Below are positions 8,859 to 17,770 of a stretch of 56,186 nucleotides of DNA, piece after piece (position 1 is the first letter of the stretch; each line of letters opens with the position of its first letter). Source of the stretch: SKLM01 sp964450435 (GTDB lineage Bacteria; Chloroflexota; Anaerolineae; B4-G1). The notes beneath the pieces are model-generated. The model was not told where the DNA came from. It worked only from the letters and a program-made list of their open reading frames with translations, and searched no databases. The position numbers and the translations under genes are program-made. Location of the stretch: contig CAYVCX010000011.1 in the NCBI GenBank assembly GCA_964450435.1, positions 1-56,186 on the forward strand. The letters run 5' to 3'.

Positions 8859-9856
8859 CGGTCTACCTTCTGGTCTTCGCGGGAGCCTTGGTGCTGGCAG
8901 TAGGGGCGACGCCGGTGGCGCGCTTCCTGGCTCCGCGGATGGGGGTGATCGACAATCCGGACGCGCGCAAGATCCATGAACGGCCGGTTCCCCGGCTGGG
9001 TGGCGCAGCTATGCTGCTGACCGTCATCCTGGTGGCTCTCGTCCTGGGTGAGCGGTATAAGTTCGAACAGTTCGGCACAATTCTGGTGGGCGCCACCGGG
9101 ATTTCGTTTATCGGCTTGATCGATGACCGCTGGGGCCTCCGCCCGCTGGTGAAGCTGGCGGGCCAGATCGCAGCGGCTCTGCTGCTATACGCGAGCGGTG
9201 TCCATATCCGCGCCTTCGGGCTTCCGGCCGTGAACCTGGTCGCGACGGTCCTCTGGGTTGTATACATCACGAACGCCATCAACCTCCTGGACAATATGGA
9301 TGGTCTGGCCGGAGGCATCACAGCCATTGCCGCCGCGCACTTCGCGTTGATGTGCTCCTTTAGTGGTCAGTATCTGGTCGGGGCCCTGTCTATCGCCCTG
9401 CTGGGGGCGTGCCTGGGGTTCTTGTTCTACAATCTCAACCCGGCCAGTATCTTTATGGGAGACTCTGGGTCGCTGTTTCTCGGCTTTATGCTGGCGGCGA
9501 CGGGCATCAAACTCAGCTTTCCCGAGAACGTCACCTTTGTGACCTGGATGGTGCCGGTGCTGGTGATGAGCGTGCCCATCTTCGATACTGCGTTGGTCAT
9601 CGTCTCGCGGCTGCGCCGGGGGTTGAATCCGCTAACAAACCCGGGACGGGATCACGTCTCGCATCGTCTGGTGGGGGCGGGGATGAGCAGACGGGAGGCC
9701 GTGCTGGCGCTGTACGTGGTCTCGTTCGCTGCTGGCCTGCTGGCCATTTTCGTCACGCGTGCTTCAATACTCGAGGGCTACATCGCAGGTGCCGCCGCGG
9801 CCCTGGTCGGTCTGTTCGGGCTGTGGCGAATGGAACGGCCTCCTTTCGTTCCTTGA
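8855..9856 (+). CDS. Undecaprenyl-phosphate sugar-1-phosphate transferase, MraY/WecA/TagO family
   Basis: A polytopic membrane enzyme of 333 residues that would load a HexNAc-1-phosphate from a UDP-sugar onto a polyprenyl phosphate carrier, the first membrane step of glycan assembly. Family motifs are intact: KIHERPVPRLGG near the N terminus, LIDDRWGLRPLVKL, the catalytic LLDNMDGLAGG, NLNPASIFMGDSGSLFLGF and the cytoplasmic GRDHVSHRL loop. It starts within the stop of the upstream Wzy-like gene (4-nt overlap) with a strong GGAGGAGAG site, so the two are translationally coupled. WecA/TagO-type is preferred over MraY because there is no division/murein cluster here. Confidence 0.93.
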   Translation: MTVYLLVFAGALVLAVGATPVARFLAPRMGVIDNPDARKIHERPVPRLGGAAMLLTVILVALVLGERYKFEQFGTILVGATGISFIGLIDDRWGLRPLVKLAGQIAAALLLYASGVHIRAFGLPAVNLVATVLWVVYITNAINLLDNMDGLAGGITAIAAAHFALMCSFSGQYLVGALSIALLGACLGFLFYNLNPASIFMGDSGSLFLGFMLAATGIKLSFPENVTFVTWMVPVLVMSVPIFDTALVIVSRLRRGLNPLTNPGRDHVSHRLVGAGMSRREAVLALYVVSFAAGLLAIFVTRASILEGYIAGAAAALVGLFGLWRMERPPFVP

Positions 9857-10122
9857 GCATGCAGCAGAGTGGTCTGTTGGGCTGAAGCAGGCACCGGGAT
9901 CGGCTGGACGCAGCGCGTCCACAGCGGTCGGTATCGGCGAGTCTGACGAACACGACGATCGTCACTCTAAGAGCTCAGATGTGGGGTTTGCCCCTGTTCT
10001 CCTTGACCTCAGGCCCACGGAGCTACGTTCCTGCGGAGAGAGGGTTGGGCAGCGGTGAAGGGGTGTTGGCGTTCGTGATTGTGTACCGATTGTAGACATC
10101 CTAGGCAATGAAGAGAGGTCTG

Positions 10123-11478
10123 ATGGTGTCCCTGGAGGAGAAGATAGCCGACCGCACTGCCCACATCGCGGTAATCGGCTTGGGCTACGTTGGTTTGCCG
10201 TTGGCCACGGCTTTCGCGAAGGCCGGCTTCCGCGTGACCGGGGTGGAGGTGGACGAGAAGAAAGTCGCGAACATCGCGGCCGGAAGGAGCTACATTGAGG
10301 ACGTCGGCGATGATGATCTGTCGCCGCACGTCGAGTCGGGGCTGCTGAGTGCGACGCTGGATTACGACGTGCTACGCGAGGTCGAGGCTATCTTCATCTG
10401 CGTCCCCACTCCGTATGACGCACAACGGGCTCCGGATCTCTCGTTCATCCAGTCCGCCAGCGAGTCGATGCGCCCTCGGCTGAGACAGGGACAGCTGGTG
10501 GTCCTGCAGAGCACCACCTATCCGGGGACGACAGAGGATATCGTGCAGCCAATCCTGGAGAGGAGCGGGCTACAGGCTGGCAAGGACTTCTTCCTAGGGT
10601 TTTCGCCGGAGCGTATCGATCCGGGGAACGAGCAGTGGACGGCGTACAACACGCCGAAGGTGGTGGGCGGTGTCACACCGGACAGCACGCGCCTGACCAC
10701 CAAGCTGTTGCGCCAGATGGGCGCGCTGGTGCACCCGGTCTCCTCGACGCGGGCGGCCGAGATGACGAAGCTGTTGGAGAACACCTTCCGAGCCGTCAAC
10801 ATCGCGCTGGTGAACGAGCTGGCCCTGTTGGCAGAGCGCATGGAGATCGACCTGTGGGAGGTGATCGACGCGGCCAAGACGAAGCCCTTCGGCTTCATGC
10901 CTTTCTATCCCGGTCCCGGGGTGGGCGGACACTGTATCCCAGTCGATCCCTACTACCTGTTCTGGAAGGCCCGCGAGTACGATTTCTACACCAAGTTCAT
11001 CGAGCTGGCGGCGGAGGTGAACGAGGCGATGCCGTACCACGTCGTCGAGCTGGTGACGGAGGCCCTGTCTCGGGGAGGGCTGCCTCTGAAGGGCGCTCGG
11101 GTGCTCGTTCTGGGGGTGGCGTTCAAGCCGGACGTGGACGACGCGCGCAACTCCCCCGCCAAGCGCGCTGTTGAACTGCTGTTGAGTCGAGGCGCCCTGG
11201 TGAGTTATCACGATCGTCACGTCCCCTGCCTTCGGATCGGAAACGACGTTTTTCATCGCGCCGACGTGGTGCTGGAGTCGATCGCGCTGGAGGATGAGGC
11301 GCTGTCCGGCGCTGACTGCGTGGTGATCATCACGGGACACCGGGACGTGGAGTACGGGCGTGTCGTCGAGCGAGCGGCTCGGGTGGTCGATACCTGCAAC
11401 GCCACAGCGAATGTGGAGGGCGCCCAGGATAAGGTGTTGCGGCTCGGTGCGCCACGCTCTGTGGGCCAGCGGACTTGA
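10123..11478 (+). CDS. UDP-sugar 6-dehydrogenase (UDP-GlcNAc/ManNAc or UDP-glucose type)
   Basis: About 451 residues from ATG 10123. AGAGAGG lies just upstream, making this start better than an in-frame ATG at 10108, although the spacing is short and GTG 10126 is also possible. The N-terminal NAD site is VIGLGYVGLP and the catalytic cysteine lies in GVGGHCIPVDP at about residue 271. The C-terminal UDP-binding domain contains GVAFKPDVDDARNSPA. The sequence around KPFGFMPFYPGPG resembles WbpA/WecC-type UDP-N-acetylhexosamine dehydrogenases more than UDP-glucose enzymes, but that subclass is a judgement. The product would be a uronic-acid precursor for the exopolysaccharide. A 266-nt gap without a gene separates it from the WecA-like gene. 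Confidence 0.92.
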   Translation: MVSLEEKIADRTAHIAVIGLGYVGLPLATAFAKAGFRVTGVEVDEKKVANIAAGRSYIEDVGDDDLSPHVESGLLSATLDYDVLREVEAIFICVPTPYDAQRAPDLSFIQSASESMRPRLRQGQLVVLQSTTYPGTTEDIVQPILERSGLQAGKDFFLGFSPERIDPGNEQWTAYNTPKVVGGVTPDSTRLTTKLLRQMGALVHPVSSTRAAEMTKLLENTFRAVNIALVNELALLAERMEIDLWEVIDAAKTKPFGFMPFYPGPGVGGHCIPVDPYYLFWKAREYDFYTKFIELAAEVNEAMPYHVVELVTEALSRGGLPLKGARVLVLGVAFKPDVDDARNSPAKRAVELLLSRGALVSYHDRHVPCLRIGNDVFHRADVVLESIALEDEALSGADCVVIITGHRDVEYGRVVERAARVVDTCNATANVEGAQDKVLRLGAPRSVGQRT

Positions 11479-11560
11479 TGGATGATCGGCAGGCCCGTCC
11501 TGGCTGGCAATGAGCCAGGGGAATGACAGGCAAGCTGGCGAAGCGTCAGCGTCCTGGCGA

Positions 11561-11589
11561 TTGACATTCCTGTCTTCATTTGATAGAAT
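11561..11589 (+). promoter_or_regulatory. Near-consensus promoter upstream of the DUF4870 gene
   Basis: TTGACA (11561-11566), a 17-nt spacer and TAGAAT (11584-11589). It is one of the best promoters in the window by eye. Confidence 0.75.
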
Positions 11590-11596
11590 AGCAGAC

Positions 11597-11749
11597 AGCT
11601 TAGAAAGTGGGCAGAGACAACTCGCGCAGGTGCGCGCTCCAGTGTGAGCTTGCGCTTAGAGAATGAAGTTGTTCTTGCGCGCGGCCTTTGCTGACAGGTT
11701 CTTACGACATCGCTCGGTTTCGTCATGTGATACCAGTAAGGAGGTAGAT
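11597..11749 (+). promoter_or_regulatory. Long 5' leader with a hairpin
   Basis: About 150 nt separate the predicted transcription start from GTG 11750. A hairpin sits at 11632-11655: GCGC and GCTC pair with GAGC and GCGC around a 6-base loop, with a TT bulge. The leader ends in a perfect AAGGAGG (11738-11744). It matches no riboswitch class I recognise. Confidence 0.35.
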
Positions 11750-12115
11750 GTGGCAGAGGAAAACGTTGGCGCCCCGGTGGGTGAAGAAGAGGTCACCCAA
11801 GAGATCACGCAGGACGATAAGCTGTGGGGAATGCTCAGCTGGCTTCCCTGGGTGGGCTGGATACTGGCTATTGTGGCGCTGTTGATGGAGCCGCAGAAGG
11901 ACAGGAAGTTCGTCCGCTTCCACGCTGTGCAGTCGCTGGCTGCGAATGTGGCACTGACGGTTCTCAGCATCATTCTGGGCGTCACGGTGATATTGAGCTG
12001 TATTGCGCCTTTCATATGGCTCGTTCTGCTCTATCCAGCGATCAAGGCCTACCAGGGTGAGTGGGTCGAGATTCCCTGGTTGACTGACTTCTGCAAAGGC
12101 CAGGGCTGGATCTAG
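11750..12115 (+). CDS. DUF4870-type small membrane protein
   Basis: A protein of 121 residues. After an acidic N terminus come DDKLWGMLSWLPWVGWILAI and a second long hydrophobic segment (VALTVLSIILGVTVIL...), then a short cytoplasmic tail ending in WLTDFCKGQGWI. The layout FVRFHAVQSL between the membrane spans is diagnostic of the DUF4870/Tic20-like family, whose function in bacteria is unknown. GTG 11750 is chosen because AAGGAGG lies five bases upstream; the open frame extends further up to 11663 but without a ribosome site. It is a monocistronic unit bounded by its own promoter and terminator. Confidence 0.85.
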   Translation: MAEENVGAPVGEEEVTQEITQDDKLWGMLSWLPWVGWILAIVALLMEPQKDRKFVRFHAVQSLAANVALTVLSIILGVTVILSCIAPFIWLVLLYPAIKAYQGEWVEIPWLTDFCKGQGWI

Positions 12116-12134
12116 ACTCGCGTTCGGACAGCGG

Positions 12135-12177
12135 TACGGAAGAGCCCTCTCCCATTGTGGTGAAGGGCTTTTCCGTA
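12135..12177 (+). terminator. Rho-independent terminator after the DUF4870 gene
   Basis: A 14-bp stem (12135-12148 with 12164-12177, one G.U pair) around a 15-base loop, followed by TTT. The hairpin ends only five bases before the recJ ATG, so recJ has no room for a ribosome site and the hairpin would also lie at the very 5' edge of any recJ message. Confidence 0.75.
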
Positions 12178-12182
12178 TTTGA

Positions 12183-13934
12183 ATGATGTTGCCACGCAAG
12201 CGCTGGCGAGTTGCCCCCGCCGCCCCTCCCGGTTACCTCTCCCAGTTCCCCCATCTCCACCCGTTGGTTGCGCAGGTGCTCTACAATCGAGGCATCAGAG
12301 AGCCGGCGCAGGTGACCGCCTTTCTGGAGAGCGAAGGGGACACAGTGAATCCTTTCGCCCTGCAGGGCATGAGCGAGGCCGTCACCCGCATTCGACGGGC
12401 GCTCCGCGGCGGCGAGCGGATCGCCGTCTACGGTGACTTCGACGCTGATGGGGTCACGGCGACGGCCCTGCTGGTGGAGACCCTGCAAGCCTTTGGTGCT
12501 GACGTCCAACCATACATCCCGGATCGGCATACCGACGGGTACGGTCTGAAGCAGGAGGCGCTGAGCGGGCTGGCGCGGCGCGGCTGCACGCTCGTCGTGA
12601 CTGTCGACTGCGGCGTTCGGGCATACGGTGAAGTCGCGCACGCCCGGGCGCTCGGCCTGGACGTCATCATCACCGACCATCACTCCCTGGGACCGCGGCT
12701 GCCCGCGGCTGTGGCGGTGGTGGACCCTCACCGCGACGCGAGCCCCCCCGATTCTTCTCCGGAAAGGGTTGCTGGCCGGCTTGCGGGCTCCGGGGTTGCC
12801 TACCGGTTGGCTCAGGCGTTGTTGCGCAGTCACGCCCAAGCGCCAGTCGTGGGGCAGGACGTGTCACTCGAAGAGGCGGATCTGGTGGACCTGGTGGCTC
12901 TGGGCACGGTGGCCGACCTGGTGCCGCTCCGCGGTGAGAATCGAGTTCTGGTGCGTCAGGGGCTGGAGCGCATCAATGGGATGGAGCGGGTCGGAGTCAG
13001 GGCGCTCTGCAAGGTGGCGGGCCTCGGACCGGGTAAGGTAGACGCGACGGCGATCGGCTACGTCCTGGGGCCGCGGCTCAACGCTGCCGGGCGGCTATCC
13101 CACGCGGATATTGCGCTCCGGTTGTTGATCACCCAGGATGCCGATCAGGCCGCCGAGCTGGCGACCCGGCTGGACAGCCTCAATCGCCAGCGTCAGGAGC
13201 TCACGCGAGAGGTGCAACAGAAAGCTCGCCAGATGGTGGGTGAAGCGGCAGAACGGGCCCTACTGCTGTTCGCCGCTGCCCCAGACTTCCCGGCCGGCAT
13301 CGCGGGCCTGGTCGCCAGCCGCCTGAGTGACGAGTTCTACCGGCCGGCCGTGGTTGCAGAGGTGGGGGAGCGGTTCAGCCGTGGATCAGCCCGTTCGATC
13401 CCGGAGTTTCACATTACGCGGGCGCTGGACGCGTGCCAGGACCTGTTGATCAGGCACGGGGGGCACGCGGCCGCCGCCGGCTTCACGGTCCGCAACGAGG
13501 ATCTGGGGACGCTGGAGGAGCGACTGCGAGAGATCGCGAACGAACGCCTCGCGGATGACGACCTGATGCCAACCCTGAGTGTGGATGGGGAGACGGATCT
13601 AGCGGCGATGTCGTGGGATCTGGTCGAGACATTGGCCCTGCTGGAGCCGTGCGGATGCGAGAACCGGCGACCGCTGTTCGTGAGCCGGGACGTGCCGGTG
13701 CAGCACTATCGCGCGGTGGGACGGGAGGGAAGACATCTCAAGTTAGCGCTGTCAGACGGGCTGGCTACGTGGGATGCCATCGCTTTTCGACAGGGTGAGT
13801 GGTCCGGGCAGCTGCCGGAGGTGATTGACGTGGCCTACCATCTGGAGGTGAACGAGTGGAATGGGCGGCAGCAGCTTCAACTCAACGTGCAGGACATCCG
13901 GCCGGCGGGCTCCCAAGGCGATGACGGCGGCTAG
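12183..13934 (+). CDS. recJ: Single-stranded-DNA-specific exonuclease RecJ
   Basis: A 583-residue 5'-3' exonuclease of the DHH superfamily, acting on single-stranded DNA in recombination and mismatch/base-excision repair. Motif I YGDFDADG is at residues 83-90, the metal-binding DHH triad at 165-167 and the DHHA1 motif GGHAAAAGF at 426-434, followed by an OB-fold C-terminal region. Length fits the 560-590 residue family norm. The N terminus (LPRKRWRVAPAAPPGYLSQFP) matches other RecJ starts, supporting ATG 12183 or 12186 although no ribosome site exists. It sits between exopolysaccharide genes with no obvious link to them; the next epimerase starts 15 nt after its stop. Confidence 0.95.
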   Translation: MMLPRKRWRVAPAAPPGYLSQFPHLHPLVAQVLYNRGIREPAQVTAFLESEGDTVNPFALQGMSEAVTRIRRALRGGERIAVYGDFDADGVTATALLVETLQAFGADVQPYIPDRHTDGYGLKQEALSGLARRGCTLVVTVDCGVRAYGEVAHARALGLDVIITDHHSLGPRLPAAVAVVDPHRDASPPDSSPERVAGRLAGSGVAYRLAQALLRSHAQAPVVGQDVSLEEADLVDLVALGTVADLVPLRGENRVLVRQGLERINGMERVGVRALCKVAGLGPGKVDATAIGYVLGPRLNAAGRLSHADIALRLLITQDADQAAELATRLDSLNRQRQELTREVQQKARQMVGEAAERALLLFAAAPDFPAGIAGLVASRLSDEFYRPAVVAEVGERFSRGSARSIPEFHITRALDACQDLLIRHGGHAAAAGFTVRNEDLGTLEERLREIANERLADDDLMPTLSVDGETDLAAMSWDLVETLALLEPCGCENRRPLFVSRDVPVQHYRAVGREGRHLKLALSDGLATWDAIAFRQGEWSGQLPEVIDVAYHLEVNEWNGRQQLQLNVQDIRPAGSQGDDGG

Positions 13935-13949
13935 CAGGGAGGGGATGGC

Positions 13950-14909
13950 ATGACGAAGGTTCTCGTCACTGGAGCCGCCGGGTTCATCGGCAGTCACGTT
14001 GCCGATGTGCTTCTGGCCCGGGGCGACGTGGTCGTAGGCCTGGACAACTTCAACGATTACTACGATCCCGCGCGGAAGCGGGCCAACGTGCGGGATGCGT
14101 GCTCGCGGGCGACGTATCGCCTGGTGGAAGGAGACGTGCGGGACCAGGGGTTGCTGGGAGAGCTATTCGATAGCGAGGGCTTCGACAAGGTATGTCACAT
14201 TGCCGCGATGGCGGGCGTGCGCTACTCGATGGCGCACCCCGGACTCTACGAATCGGTCAACGTCAGGGGTACCCTGAATCTCCTGGAGCAAGCTCGCCAG
14301 CACGACGTGACGTCATTCGTATTCGCCTCGTCCTCTTCCGTATATGGGGCGAACAACTCCGTGCCGTTTGGAGAGGATGCGGACGTGACCCAGCCCATCT
14401 CGCCGTACGCGGCTACGAAGGTGGCGAAAGAGGTGCTGGCCCACACCTACCATCATCTCTATGGACTCCGCTGTACCGGCCTGCGGTTCTTCACCGTCTA
14501 TGGTCCTCGGGGGCGTCCCGATATGGCACCGTATCTCTTCACCAAGTGGATCGCCGGAGGGCACCCGGTGCGACAATTCGGGGATGGAACCTCAAGGCGT
14601 GACTACACTTATATCGGCGATATCGTGTCGGGGGTGCTGGCCGCGCTTGACGCCGACCTGGGCTATGAGTTGATCAACCTGGCGCGCGGGGAGACCATCT
14701 GCCTGAGGGAGTTCATCGGCCTGATAGAAGGAGTGGTGGGCAAGGAGGCGATCATCGTTCAGGAACCGCCCAAGCCGGGGGATATGCCCATCACGCATGC
14801 CGATATCAGCAAGGCACGCAACCTCCTGGGATACGATCCGATGGTGTCGGTTGAGGAGGGGATGAAGCAGTTTTGGGCGTGGTACCAGCGGGAAGCAGCG
14901 CAACCCTGA
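13950..14909 (+). CDS. NAD-dependent epimerase, UDP-glucuronate/UDP-glucose 4-epimerase-like
   Basis: An extended SDR enzyme of 319 residues. The NAD site is TGAAGFIGS (residues 7-15) and the catalytic pair is Y153/K157 in SPYAATKVAK. DNFNDYYDPARKRAN near residue 32 and LRFFTVYGPRGRPDMA are hallmarks of the UDP-glucuronate 4-epimerase branch (CapI/GlcAE-like), so interconversion of UDP-GlcA and UDP-GalA is the best guess. That would pair with the UDP-sugar dehydrogenase at 10123. A strong GGGAGGGG site precedes ATG 13950. The 3' end overlaps the following gene. Confidence 0.9.
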   Translation: MTKVLVTGAAGFIGSHVADVLLARGDVVVGLDNFNDYYDPARKRANVRDACSRATYRLVEGDVRDQGLLGELFDSEGFDKVCHIAAMAGVRYSMAHPGLYESVNVRGTLNLLEQARQHDVTSFVFASSSSVYGANNSVPFGEDADVTQPISPYAATKVAKEVLAHTYHHLYGLRCTGLRFFTVYGPRGRPDMAPYLFTKWIAGGHPVRQFGDGTSRRDYTYIGDIVSGVLAALDADLGYELINLARGETICLREFIGLIEGVVGKEAIIVQEPPKPGDMPITHADISKARNLLGYDPMVSVEEGMKQFWAWYQREAAQP

Positions 14910-16654
14910 TATCCGAGTCCCGAGTCTTCCGGTTGATCCTGGCGCTGCTGGTCGCGTTGCAGTCTCTGGCGCTGGCAGGATCTGCGGCCGCCGAAGGTTC
15001 GCCGCCGGACAGGCGTTTTGGGGCAGTGGAGGCCTTTTGCGATCCGGTTGCCGCTGCGGAGGCGGGCGTAGGGTGGGAGCGCATCCTGTTCTACTGGTCT
15101 GAGCTCCAGCCCAACGGTCCAGAGGACTGGAACAGCTATCACGTGCCGGAGGACTGGCTCCGTCTGGCGGACCAGGAGGGTCGCGAGGTCATCGGGCTGA
15201 TCAAGCATACGCCGGCCTGGGCGACTGCTGGCCCGGTGGGCTGCGGCGTGCCAATCGGGCTCGATCTGCCGGTGGACGACCCGGGCAACCTGTGGGCGAG
15301 TTTCGTGCGTCGTGTGGTAGGAGTGTACGCCGGGCGGGTGAACCGCTGGGTTATCTGGAACGAGCCAGACATCCCGGTGGGGACCTACGGGAACGAGTGG
15401 TGCGGCTCGCTGGAATCGTACTACCGGCTGCTCAAGGTTGCCTACCTGGCCGCGCAGGAGGTCAATCCGGAAGTGAGGATTCACCTGGCAGGGTTGACGG
15501 ACTGGCATGACCCCGGGTATCTGCGACGGTTCGTGTCGTATGCTTCTCAGGATCCGACGGCGGCGCAACATGGCTACTACTTCGACGTGGTGACGGTCCA
15601 CATCTATTTCCGGACGGAGTCGGTGCCCAACGTGATCAACAGGGCCAGGGCTGCACTGTCCGCGTACGGTGTGCAGAAGCCGATCTGGGTCAACGAGACG
15701 AACGCCTCTCCCGACAGCGACCCGGAGTGGCCGCTGGTCCGGCCTCGCTGGCGGGTCAGCCTGGAGGAACAAGCCAGCTTCCTTCTCCAGGGTTTTGGGC
15801 TGGCCCTCAGCGCCGGGGCGGAGCGAGTGGCCGTGTACAAGCTCAAGGATACGGGGCTGCCGCCGGGAGGGGAACCTTTTGGCCTGATCCGAGCGGACGG
15901 CTCTCGGCGTCCAGCCTTCGACGCCTACCGGTTGCTCACGGAGCACTATGCCGGGACAGTGGGTGCCCGTGAGGAGCGGTATGAGCTGTACCAGGTTGTC
16001 ACCCTGGACCGGGGCGACCGGACGACGCGCGTGCTGTGGGCGCGGAAGGACAGTGACGTTTCGGTGGCTGTCCCTGCCCTGGCGCCTGAGGCACAGCTCA
16101 TCGATCAGACCGGTGTTGAGCAGCAACTCACGGCCGAAGGGGGTGAGTACAGGCTGACGCTGCCGGCGGCGCGCTGCGCTGATGAGCAGCTAGGATGCAT
16201 TATCGGCGGGTCGACGTACTTGTTGGTAGAACATGCGGGCGGGGAAGTGCCTCCTGCGGAGCCGGCTCTTCCCGTTGCCAGCGAGACACCGATGGCCACT
16301 CCGACGGCGGCTGTGACAGCGACGGATACAACGACGGCCACAGCGGAGGCTTCGGCGCCCTCTGCGACGCCCAGCCCGGCACGGCCGACGGAGACACCCA
16401 CGGCGACGACCACCCCGACCGCGACGGCGACGCAGACGCCGATCCCGAGCGTGACTCCGACGGCGACTCGAACGCCGACACCGTCAGCGACGGCTTCACC
16501 GACGGCCAGGGAGGCGGGGCCGACTCCCACCGCTGGGTCAGTCCCGGCTGGCGCCTTAGCAGGTGGACTGGCAGGACCGTCGACGCTGATTGTGCTGGCG
16601 TCGGTTCTGGCCTCGGCGGTGGTGATTGGAGTGTTGTTGGGCCGTCGAAGGTGA
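14873..16654 (+). CDS. Exported glycosidase-like TIM-barrel protein with Thr/Pro-rich stalk and C-terminal membrane anchor
   Basis: About 590 residues. A hydrophobic signal segment (LILALLVALQSLALAGSAAA) lies near residues 20-40. About residues 45-370 resemble clan GH-A glycosidases such as GH39 and GH5: WVIWNEPDIP offers an acid/base Glu and KPIWVNETNA a nucleophile Glu. About residues 460-555 are a low-complexity Thr/Pro/Ala stalk, followed by a membrane span (TLIVLASVLASAVVIGVLLG) and GRRR. It would stand on the outer face of the cytoplasmic membrane and act on the glycan made by the neighbouring genes. The start is uncertain: TTG 14873 and GTG 14879 are candidates, 11-17 nt after GAGGAGGGG inside the upstream gene. 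The substrate is unknown. Confidence 0.78.
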   Translation: MGVVPAGSSATLISESRVFRLILALLVALQSLALAGSAAAEGSPPDRRFGAVEAFCDPVAAAEAGVGWERILFYWSELQPNGPEDWNSYHVPEDWLRLADQEGREVIGLIKHTPAWATAGPVGCGVPIGLDLPVDDPGNLWASFVRRVVGVYAGRVNRWVIWNEPDIPVGTYGNEWCGSLESYYRLLKVAYLAAQEVNPEVRIHLAGLTDWHDPGYLRRFVSYASQDPTAAQHGYYFDVVTVHIYFRTESVPNVINRARAALSAYGVQKPIWVNETNASPDSDPEWPLVRPRWRVSLEEQASFLLQGFGLALSAGAERVAVYKLKDTGLPPGGEPFGLIRADGSRRPAFDAYRLLTEHYAGTVGAREERYELYQVVTLDRGDRTTRVLWARKDSDVSVAVPALAPEAQLIDQTGVEQQLTAEGGEYRLTLPAARCADEQLGCIIGGSTYLLVEHAGGEVPPAEPALPVASETPMATPTAAVTATDTTTATAEASAPSATPSPARPTETPTATTTPTATATQTPIPSVTPTATRTPTPSATASPTAREAGPTPTAGSVPAGALAGGLAGPSTLIVLASVLASAVVIGVLLGRRR

Positions 16655-16703
16655 GGGTAGCGCCCGGTACTGTCCTGGAGGCGCTCAGAACAGCATCTCT
16701 CTC

Positions 16704-17603
16704 CTACGTGCGTCGTCCGGCGCCTCTGGCTAGCCCCAGCGTCTTGAACAGCCACGGTGCCCCGAGGCTGATCCAGAGGCCAAGGATGACGTAGCGCAGA
16801 AAGTCGGCCGCCAGGAGGAGCGATTCGGGCTCCTGGGGAGAGACAGCCTTGAGCCCGAAGCGCAGGGCAAACACGACGGCAATGCCCAGCAAAAAACGGC
16901 CCCCGCGCTGCCAGAGCGGGCCGCCGGCTTCGTAGGCGAAGCCTCTGCGGAGCATAGCTATCCCCACCCCGGCTCCCAACAGAATCCCGGCCAAACTGGC
17001 CGTGTCCGCGGTGGCGTGCAGCCAGAGCAGCAGCAGCGGGAGAGCTACGGCCGCCGCAAGCTGGGTGCCGAGGCGTCTGCTCTCCAGCCAGCTCTCGATC
17101 TGTCGGCGGCGGAGGACGTAGCACGCCAGGATCAGGGCACCGATCAGCCAGCCCGCGAGGACGTCGGTGGGGAAGTGGACCCCGAGGTAGATGCGCGAGA
17201 AGCCGATGAGAAGCGCCAGAAAGCCAGCGGCGATCGAGCCCCAGGCCTTCCTGGACGCGTGGGCCAGGGTGCCCCAGACAACGGTGGAGAGCTGGGCGTG
17301 ACCGCTGGGCAGCCCGTATCCTGCCACATCGTACCGCTTGAGCGAGGGATCGAGGTCGAAGGGGCGCGGAAGGCCCAGCAGGTCCTTGAGACCGAAGTTA
17401 CTGTAGGCTGAGAGCAGAAAGACGGCGGCAACCCGCGCGCCGACGGCGAAGTCCACACACCACAGCAAGAGGGGGAGAATGAGGAAGAAGAAGTCCTTAC
17501 TGCCGAGAGAGGTAACGCCTATGAAGAGGGCATCGAGAAGGGGGCTCCGGACCGCCTGGACGGTTCGAATGATCTCGAGACCCCATTGATGGATTGGGCC
17601 CAT
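16704..17603 (-). CDS. Phosphatase PAP2 family membrane protein
   Basis: A polytopic protein of 299 residues. The three PAP2 phosphatase motifs are present in order: KDLLGLPRP (KX6RP), PSGH, and SRIYLGVHFPTD (SRX5HX3D), so the active site is complete. Members dephosphorylate lipid phosphates such as phosphatidic acid or undecaprenyl pyrophosphate at the outer membrane face. Next to a polysaccharide block, recycling of the undecaprenyl carrier is plausible but not shown. The C-terminal third adds further hydrophobic segments beyond the core. The start ATG has GGAG upstream. It converges on the stalked glycosidase gene with a 49-nt gap. Confidence 0.9.
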   Translation of the reverse strand: MGPIHQWGLEIIRTVQAVRSPLLDALFIGVTSLGSKDFFFLILPLLLWCVDFAVGARVAAVFLLSAYSNFGLKDLLGLPRPFDLDPSLKRYDVAGYGLPSGHAQLSTVVWGTLAHASRKAWGSIAAGFLALLIGFSRIYLGVHFPTDVLAGWLIGALILACYVLRRRQIESWLESRRLGTQLAAAVALPLLLLWLHATADTASLAGILLGAGVGIAMLRRGFAYEAGGPLWQRGGRFLLGIAVVFALRFGLKAVSPQEPESLLLAADFLRYVILGLWISLGAPWLFKTLGLARGAGRRT

Positions 17604-17770
17604 GGTCTAACTCCGTTGTGAGCGAGGGAGCCCTGCAGGCTCGGCGTTCAGGGGCGCCGGGACGGCACGCCATTCGCTGTGAAGCGCGGGCCCACGCCGG
17701 GAATGGCAGGGGCAGACAGTACCAGCGGTGAGCCTTCCTGTCATCATCGTGGCGGCGCCGGGACGAGACG

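Noticed and set aside
16655..16703. AGCGCC/GGCGCT inverted repeat between the convergent glycosidase and PAP2 genes as bidirectional terminator
   Set aside because: The stem is only 6 bp with a 15-base loop and no T-run on either side.
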